A DNA stretch of 6,753 bases from Devosia equisanguinis (GTDB lineage Bacteria; Pseudomonadota; Alphaproteobacteria; Rhizobiales; Devosiaceae): positions 1 through 6,753 of the forward strand of contig CAMDAL010000226.1 of assembly GCA_945888565.1 (NCBI GenBank), written 5' to 3'. The translations under genes were made by a program, and so were the position numbers. Below the pieces are notes generated by a model. That model was given only the letters and a program-made list of their open reading frames with translations, had not been told where the DNA came from and searched no databases. This document shows positions 1 to 4,197 of this stretch, piece after piece. Numbering within the stretch: the stretch's first letter is position 1; each line of letters starts with the position of its first letter.

Positions 1-1167
1 GATGGCGACATTGATGGTGACGAAGAGGACGATGATGCCGGCAATGTTCGCCGGCCGGTGTCGCACGATCCGAGTTTCACCTACCTGATCCGCGATCCCA
101 CAGGCCAGGTCGTCCTCCGCGATCGTCATGCCAGCGACCTGGTCGTTCCGGGCGACATTCCCGAAGGCTTCGGCGAACTCGACACCCAGCGCACCTTCAG
201 CCTGACCGAGCTGCGCAGCGGCTATTCAATCGTCGTGGTGGAAACCAGCGACCGCCGGCTGACGGGGCTGCGCGACAGCATTGCGGCACTGGGGCTGCCT
301 TTGCTTGCGCTGCTGCCGCTGATGGCGGGGGGCATCTGGCTGGCCATGCGTCTGGCTCTCCGTCCGCTCGAGGTGCTGCGACAGGACATTGCCCTGCGCG
401 ACAGCCGGAACCTGGAGCCGCTGCTATCCGATGGCCATCCCATTGAGCTCGCCCCGATCGCCGAAGCCGTCGGCGCGCTCCTGTCACGGCTGAAATCGGC
501 CCTCGATGCAGAGCGTTCATTCGCTGCGCGGGGTGCTCATGAGCTGCGAACGCCGATTGCGGGAGCGCTCGCCCAGACACAGCAACTGGCAGTCGAGCTC
601 GGAAACGGACTAGGATCCAAGCGGCTGCAGGAAATCGAGGCGGCGCTGAAGCGCCTGTCGATCCTCTCGGAGAAACTCTTGCAGATGGCGCGCATCGAGG
701 CGGGTTTTGCCAGATCAGACGTTGAGACTGATCTGCTGCCCGTGCTGACCATGGTGGTCCGCGACTTCAATGCGAACAGTACCTGGCGCGGCCGCGTGCA
801 GGTCGACACCGGAGCGGCCAGGCTGATGGCGGCCATCGACCCGGATGCATTTGCCGTCGCGGTCCGCAATCTGGTCGAGAATGGCCTCAAGCATGGGGCA
901 CCGGACTCCCCCGTGAAGGTTCTCCTCGAAGACGGAGGGACGGTGTGTGTTCGCAACAGCGGTGCCCTGGTCGACAAGGCAGAACTGGACCGATTGGGGC
1001 AGCCATTCGTGCGCGGGGTGACCACGGCGGACGGCAGCGGCCTTGGCCTGTCTATCGCCCGCTCCATTCTTGAGCAGGCAGGTGGCACGCTCGTGCTAAG
1101 GTCACCGTCCCCTGGCGCCATTGATGGCTTTGAAGCGGCAATGGTTCTTCCCAAAGTACGACACTGA
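1..1167 (+). CDS. Sensor histidine kinase, 5' end cut by window edge
   Basis: Inner-membrane two-component sensor kinase that autophosphorylates on His and passes phosphate to a response regulator, which is not in the window. The frame is open from base 1, so the GTG at 58 is internal and the true start lies upstream. Counting codons from base 1: periplasmic sensor part 1-92 (YLIRD..GQVVLRD, resembling the 2CSK_N sensor domain of QseC/PmrB-type kinases), transmembrane helix about 93-116, HAMP-like linker to about 170, phosphoacceptor motif AHELRTP with His180 (bases 538-540), N box NLVENGLKHG with Asn294, a G1 box reading VRNSG at about 318-321, F box QPFVRG, G2 box GSGLGLS at 345-351. The ATPase domain is complete to the TGA stop. 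The G1 Asp is replaced by Asn, as also happens in CusS-like kinases. Residues 1-12 are nine-tenths acidic-like in character (9 of 12 Asp/Glu). Family assignment is firm; the stimulus is unknown. Confidence 0.93.
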   Translation, partial: DGDIDGDEEDDDAGNVRRPVSHDPSFTYLIRDPTGQVVLRDRHASDLVVPGDIPEGFGELDTQRTFSLTELRSGYSIVVVETSDRRLTGLRDSIAALGLPLLALLPLMAGGIWLAMRLALRPLEVLRQDIALRDSRNLEPLLSDGHPIELAPIAEAVGALLSRLKSALDAERSFAARGAHELRTPIAGALAQTQQLAVELGNGLGSKRLQEIEAALKRLSILSEKLLQMARIEAGFARSDVETDLLPVLTMVVRDFNANSTWRGRVQVDTGAARLMAAIDPDAFAVAVRNLVENGLKHGAPDSPVKVLLEDGGTVCVRNSGALVDKAELDRLGQPFVRGVTTADGSGLGLSIARSILEQAGGTLVLRSPSPGAIDGFEAAMVLPKVRH

Positions 1168-1182
1168 GCAACGATCTCCCCC

Positions 1183-1208
1183 AAAGGACACAGCATTTTT
1201 CTGTGAAG
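1183..1208 (+). promoter_or_regulatory. Possible structured ribosome-binding region of the VIT1-family gene
   Basis: The gene has only a weak Shine-Dalgarno close to its ATG (GTGAAG at 1203-1208, 5 nt away). A better one, AAAGGA at 1183-1188, is too far upstream in linear distance, but the bases between contain a small hairpin (CACAG 1189-1193 with CTGTG 1201-1205, loop of 7). Folding it would leave 8 nt between hairpin and ATG and bring AAAGGA close to the start codon. A 5-bp stem is weak and may be chance. Confidence 0.2.
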
Positions 1209-1213
1209 TAACC

Positions 1214-1921
1214 ATGACCCTTCCCTATCAGTCTGCCCACGAGGAACTCCACTTCATCAACCGCTCCGGCTGGTTGCGTGCCGCGGTGCTGGGCGCCAAT
1301 GACGGCATCGTCTCGGTTTCCTCGCTGATCGTCGGTGTCGCGGCAGCCGACCCAAGCCCTGGGGCCGTGCTGATCGCAGGTGTCGCCGGGCTGGCCGCCG
1401 GCGCAATGTCCATGGCGGCGGGCGAGTACGTCTCGGTCAGCTCGCAGTCCGACATCGAACGCGCCGACATAACGCGCGAGAAGCAGGCCTTGATCGACAC
1501 GCCCGCCGAGGAAGAAGCCGAACTCGCATCGATTTACGAGGCGCGCGGCCTGTCGCCTGCCACGGCGGCGCTGGTTGCCAGAGAAATGACCGAGAAGGAC
1601 GCTCTCGGCGCCCATGTCCGCGACGAACTTGGCTTGTCCGAAGTGCATACGGCCAACCCGCTGCAGGCGGCCCTGGCCTCCGGCCTGACGTTTACGATCG
1701 CCGCCGCCTTGCCGTTGGTCGCCGCCGTGCTGGCCCCTGCTGGCACGACAATCCCCGTCGTGGTCGTGACGACCCTCATCTGTCTGGCGGGACTGGGAGC
1801 GCTCGGCGCCCGGGCCGGCGGCGCCCCTCTGCTGCGCCCGACCCTGAGGGTCTTGTTCTGGGGCGCTGCCGCGATGGCGATCACAGCGGGTGTAGGTCGC
1901 CTCTTTGGGGTCAGCGTCTAG
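1214..1921 (+). CDS. VIT1/CCC1-family Fe2+/Mn2+ transporter
   Basis: 235-residue membrane protein of the vacuolar iron transporter (VIT1/CCC1) family, which moves Fe2+ or Mn2+ out of the cytosol; in bacteria the role is probably export or detoxification. The family signature is at the N-terminus: WLRAAVLGANDGIVSVSSL (20-38), with Asp30 in TM1, the position used for metal translocation in characterised members. TM2 spans about 51-73 and carries Met65, Met67 and Glu71 (GAMSMAAGEY). A charged cytosolic segment 75-148, rich in Glu with Met125 and Glu127, corresponds to the metal-binding region between TM2 and TM3. TM3-TM5 lie at about 153-175, 178-200 and 210-231. The ATG at 1214 is chosen because the family N-terminus (H..xxxWLR) begins directly after it; extending to TTG 1121 would overlap the kinase gene by 47 bp with unrelated residues. 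It lies 46 bp after the kinase and may be cotranscribed. Metal preference cannot be read from sequence. Confidence 0.92.
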   Translation: MTLPYQSAHEELHFINRSGWLRAAVLGANDGIVSVSSLIVGVAAADPSPGAVLIAGVAGLAAGAMSMAAGEYVSVSSQSDIERADITREKQALIDTPAEEEAELASIYEARGLSPATAALVAREMTEKDALGAHVRDELGLSEVHTANPLQAALASGLTFTIAAALPLVAAVLAPAGTTIPVVVVTTLICLAGLGALGARAGGAPLLRPTLRVLFWGAAAMAITAGVGRLFGVSV

Positions 1922-2101
1922 CACCCACCAGGATGGCCGCTCTTGGCCCGCGTGCGATGAACGTCCGCACTGCTGACCAACCGCCCGAGCCTACCTCACG
2001 TTGATGGAAGATTGGGACAACGTCATTCGGGCAGAATCGGTGAATGCTGCAATCATCCGGATTGGGTAGTCTCACGCCCAACGAATGGGTTCGCAATTCG
2101 C

Positions 2102-2107
2102 GAGGAG
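2102..2107 (+). promoter_or_regulatory. Shine-Dalgarno GAGGAG setting the GTG start at 2116
   Basis: GAGGAG lies 8 nt before GTG 2116. This supports the GTG over the upstream in-frame ATG at 2044, which has no clear Shine-Dalgarno and would add 24 residues not expected before the family's usual N-terminus (short Met-x-Ile-Tyr-x-x-Leu-Gly start). The 180 bp before it (1922-2101) show no gene and no convincing promoter or terminator that I can defend. Confidence 0.7.
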
Positions 2108-2115
2108 TTCTGCGG

Positions 2116-3222
2116 GTGGGTATCTACGACGACCTGGGCATCAAGCCGATCATCAACGCGTCAGCAACACTCACCAAACTGGGTGGATCGCGCATGCCAG
2201 CGGAGGTCCTCGAGGCAATGCAGGCGGCTGCCGGGGCGTTTGTCGATGTGCCGCTGCTGCAGGCGCGGGTCGGCGACCGAATTGCCGAGTTCACCCGGAA
2301 CGAGGCGGCATTCGTTTCCTCGGGGGCGGCAGGGGGGATCGTGCTCGCGGTCGCAACCCTCATGGCGGCGCCGAACGAACCCGATCCGATGGCGTATCCG
2401 ATGCTCAAGGGCATCACCAGGAACGAAGCCATCGTCTTCGCGTCGCAGCGGAACGGCTATGACTTCGCGATTGTGCAGACCGGCGCCTCCATCGTTGAAT
2501 GCGACGACACGCTCGACTCGTTCGAGGCGGCCATAAGCGGGCGGACGGCTTGCCTGGTCTGGTTTGCCGGTGCGCTGGCCGCGAAATCGCCGCCGATCGA
2601 GGATGTCATCGCGATCGCGAGGAAGCACGGCGTGCCGGTGCTGGTGGACGCCGCGGCGCAGATCCCACCGGTTTCGAACCTCTGGCACTACACCAGGGTC
2701 CTCGGCTGCGAGGGCGTCCTCTTCAGTGGCGGCAAGGGCATGCGTGGGCCGCAATCGGCCGGTCTGGTCCTGGGGAGCAGGGCGTTGATCGCGGGTTGCC
2801 GCCGGCTCTCACCGCCGACGCAGGGCATCGGCCGGCCCCTGAAAGTCGGAAAGGAAGAACTCGCCGGCATGCTCGCTGCCGTCCAGCACACGCTTGCGCA
2901 GGACGAGGGCGCGATGCTCGAAGGCTACGAGGCGATCGTCCAGAAGTGGATGAGGGACCTCGCCGGAATTGCGGGCGTGACGACGGAACGCGGCTTCCCG
3001 AGCGAGGCAGGCCAACCGCACGCCCGCACGATCGTTCGTTTCGATGCCGGATTCAGGAAGACGCGCGACCAGGTCATTGGCGAACTCAAGAACGGCGATG
3101 TCTGGATCGAGGTCGGTGTACTAGCCGATGAACCGAACGCCATCGCGCTCAATCCGCAGACGTTGACGCGCGAAGAGGCCGATATCGTCGCGGCTCGATT
3201 GCGGCAGATTCTGACCAGCTGA
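2116..3222 (+). CDS. PLP-dependent enzyme, SelA-like/DgaE-like (aminotransferase class V fold)
   Basis: 368-residue fold-type I PLP enzyme, presumably cytosolic. Sequence marks, numbered from GTG 2116: N-terminal IYDDLGIKPIINASATLTKL; a phosphate-cradle loop SSGAAGGIVLAVATL near 68-82; VDAAAQ with Asp178, expected to bind the pyridine nitrogen; and FSGGKGMRGPQSAGLVLG, where Lys207 (bases 2734-2736) is the expected Schiff-base lysine. This layout belongs to the SelA-like group that includes D-glucosaminate-6-phosphate ammonia-lyase (DgaE) and many proteins annotated as selenocysteine synthase. At 368 residues it lacks the N-terminal tRNA-binding part of true bacterial SelA (about 460), so tRNA selenation is unlikely. 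A lyase or ammonia-lyase acting on an amino acid or amino sugar acid is the best general guess; the substrate is not visible. It is followed 23 bp later by a Rid-like gene, probably in one transcript. Family sure, reaction inferred. Confidence 0.88.
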   Translation: MGIYDDLGIKPIINASATLTKLGGSRMPAEVLEAMQAAAGAFVDVPLLQARVGDRIAEFTRNEAAFVSSGAAGGIVLAVATLMAAPNEPDPMAYPMLKGITRNEAIVFASQRNGYDFAIVQTGASIVECDDTLDSFEAAISGRTACLVWFAGALAAKSPPIEDVIAIARKHGVPVLVDAAAQIPPVSNLWHYTRVLGCEGVLFSGGKGMRGPQSAGLVLGSRALIAGCRRLSPPTQGIGRPLKVGKEELAGMLAAVQHTLAQDEGAMLEGYEAIVQKWMRDLAGIAGVTTERGFPSEAGQPHARTIVRFDAGFRKTRDQVIGELKNGDVWIEVGVLADEPNAIALNPQTLTREEADIVAARLRQILTS

Positions 3223-3245
3223 TCACGTCTCAAGGGAAATCATCG

Positions 3246-3770
3246 ATGGCATTCAATGTCCGGAAGCGCGGCAAGCTCACCTATTACTATGAAGGCGATC
3301 GACCGGTGCTCTCGGCGCTGGTCACCGAGGAACAGGCGGATGGCGACCTCAAGATTCATTTCGCTGGTCTGACGGGTGGTTACTCAGCGAAGGGCGTTTT
3401 GGGCCTCGACAAACTCGTGTCGATGGATCCGCATCAGGAAGTCGCACTGGTCTTCAGGTGCTGGGAGAAGTGGCTGGTCGATGCGGGGATCTGCTCGTCC
3501 TTGCGGGACATCGATTTCGTCGAGATGCATGCGTTCGGGGCCCAGCCGAAGACCCCCAACATCCTCGCCGACCCCGCCGGATATGCCGCCGAGCAGGATC
3601 GCCTCCGGAAAGCCTATGCCGAGGCGTACTCATCCTTCTTCGCCGACAACCTTCCCGAAAATGGAGTTCCCTGCCGCTTCACCGTCCATCTGATCGATTT
3701 CCCGGACAAGGCGGCCTCGTACGAGTTCTATTCGACCGCGCTCCTCCAACGCGCATTGCAGAAGCGTTAG
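3246..3770 (+). CDS. Divergent Rid/YjgF-like protein, partner of the PLP enzyme
   Basis: 174-residue soluble protein with no signal peptide or membrane helix. The start is firm: AAGGGA at 3232-3237 lies 8 nt before the ATG, and the gene follows the PLP enzyme by 23 bp. By eye it follows the Rid (YjgF/YER057c/UK114) pattern: a strand-turn DLKIHFAGLTGG at 34-45 in place of the usual IxxSGQxP; a helix HQEVALVFRCWEKWLVDAG (63-81) in place of Q-x-x-x-x-L-x-N-x-x-x-x-L-x-x-AG; LRDIDFVEMHAF (86-97) as the following strand; YAEAYSSFF (124-132) as the YxxFF helix; and VPCRFTVHLIDFP (141-153) in place of PARSxVxVxxLP. Arg144 would be the conserved substrate-binding Arg. It is longer than ordinary RidA (about 128) through an N-terminal extension and an insert near 98-120. 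Rid proteins hydrolyse reactive enamine/imine products of PLP enzymes, which fits the neighbour. The assignment rests on visual alignment and could be wrong. Confidence 0.55.
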   Translation: MAFNVRKRGKLTYYYEGDRPVLSALVTEEQADGDLKIHFAGLTGGYSAKGVLGLDKLVSMDPHQEVALVFRCWEKWLVDAGICSSLRDIDFVEMHAFGAQPKTPNILADPAGYAAEQDRLRKAYAEAYSSFFADNLPENGVPCRFTVHLIDFPDKAASYEFYSTALLQRALQKR

Positions 3771-3916
3771 TCATGCTGGATGGCCGTCAGCCCGGTCGGC
3801 GGGCGGCAAGGAGATTTGTGCGGACTGGGCACAACGTCGGCGGTCAACTCTGCAACTGCCTCGTAGCTCTCGTGGCAACCGAGGCACGCCCACGTCTCGC
3901 GTTTTGGGATGCTGAG
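3767..3916 (-). pseudogene. Decayed fragment resembling a multiheme c-type cytochrome
   Basis: Reading the minus strand from 3916 down to a TAA at 3767-3769 gives about 50 open codons with no start codon and an in-frame TAG just upstream (3917-3919). The fragment contains the haem c-binding motif CLGCH (bases 3872-3886), preceded by ETWA and followed by ESYEAVAELTAD and then PSPHKS (about 3812-3826). Order and spacing recall one repeat of tetrahaem or cytochrome c3-like domains: CxxCH, a small Tyr-rich helix, then a Pro-His-x-Ser with a distal haem-ligand His. After HKS the resemblance stops where a second CxxCH would be expected. There is no room for a complete gene between the Rid-like gene and the terminator, so it would be a relic of about 100 bp. 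A short CxxCH alone could be chance; the flanking context is what persuades me. Confidence 0.4.
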
Positions 3917-3921
3917 CTAGC

Positions 3922-3946
3922 CGGGCGTCCTTCGGGGCGCCCGTTT
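3922..3946 (+). terminator. Hairpin terminator with UUCG tetraloop
   Basis: A 9-bp stem (3922-3930 with 3935-3943, one G-U pair, otherwise G-C) is closed by a TTCG tetraloop at 3931-3934 and followed by TTT. It sits 150 bp after the Rid-like gene, so it can end the PLP/Rid transcript. The T-run is short, so termination efficiency is uncertain. The same stem recurs at 6305-6326 with a different loop. Confidence 0.7.
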
Positions 3947-3982
3947 GCTCTGGGCGGCGGCTAATTGCGTCTCCGGAAGCAA

Positions 3983-3997
3983 TTCACCAAGCCTTAA
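3983..3997 (+). promoter_or_regulatory. CtrA-like gapped site (TTCA-N7-TTAA)
   Basis: TTCA at 3983-3986 and TTAA at 3994-3997 are separated by 7 nt, one mismatch from the CtrA consensus TTAA-N7-TTAA. CtrA governs motility and chemotaxis genes in many alphaproteobacteria, and this site lies about 200 bp before a chemoreceptor gene. It is conserved in the second repeat copy. The motif is short, so chance is a real alternative. Confidence 0.4.
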
Positions 3998-4010
3998 GCC
4001 TGCCGACTTA

Positions 4011-4039
4011 TTGTCGGTCCCGGGAATGCTGTATCTTAT
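4011..4039 (+). promoter_or_regulatory. Candidate sigma-70-type promoter of chemoreceptor gene
   Basis: TTGTCG (4011-4016, four of six to TTGACA), a 17-bp spacer and TCTTAT (4034-4039, four of six to TATAAT). A start near 4046 would leave a leader of about 150 nt before the ATG. The -10-like half is not kept in the right repeat copy, which has no gene behind it. Weak by itself; position after the terminator and the CtrA-like site is the main support. Confidence 0.3.
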
Positions 4040-4082
4040 CCAGTCGATCCGCCGGTGGCCCGGACAGCTACCGGTCAACGCC

Positions 4083-4099
4083 GCCGGACTCCGTCCGGC
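4083..4099 (+). other. Small hairpin in chemoreceptor leader
   Basis: GCCGGA (4083-4088) pairs perfectly with TCCGGC (4094-4099) around a 5-nt loop. No T-run follows, so it is not an intrinsic terminator. It would fall in the 5' leader of the chemoreceptor mRNA. No known riboswitch pattern is recognisable; it may have no function. Confidence 0.25.
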
Positions 4100-4197
4100 T
4101 GCGGTAATCGGCTACGCAGAACTGCTCAGTACAGGCCGATCCGTATGGGTTGCTGCCTGTTGGCTCTACATCCCGGTTGTTTCCAAGGCGTCGCAGA

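Larger units (their letters stand above)
3922..4068 (+). repeat. Direct repeat, left copy, upstream of chemoreceptor gene
   Basis: Diverged copy of 6305-6447. Shared blocks in the same order: the hairpin stem plus GGGCGCCCGTTTGCT, a 16-bp identical block at 3972-3987, CCTTAAGC, CGGGAATGC, CAGTCGATCC and GGCCCGGACAGC. Spacing between blocks is nearly kept (147 versus 143 bp). The left copy lies between the PLP/Rid unit and the chemoreceptor and includes a terminator, a CtrA-like site and a candidate promoter. Confidence 0.85.

Noticed and set aside
1052..1924. Long minus-strand open frame opposite the VIT1-family gene
   Set aside because: Antisense to a gene with clear family signatures and transmembrane helices; composition is low-complexity Arg/Gly/Gln.
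1922..2101. Promoter-like TTGATG at 2001 before the PLP gene
   Set aside because: No acceptable -10 at 16-18 bp spacing; not distinguishable from background.
2116..3222. Calling the PLP enzyme a selenocysteine synthase (SelA)
   Set aside because: Too short and without the N-terminal tRNA-binding region; no selB, selD or selC-like sequence in the window, and no in-frame TGA codon in neighbouring genes.
3458..3964. + strand frame running from inside the Rid-like gene through the terminator
   Set aside because: Overlaps the Rid-like gene out of frame, crosses the terminator hairpin and has no Shine-Dalgarno at 3458 or at the ATG at 3773.
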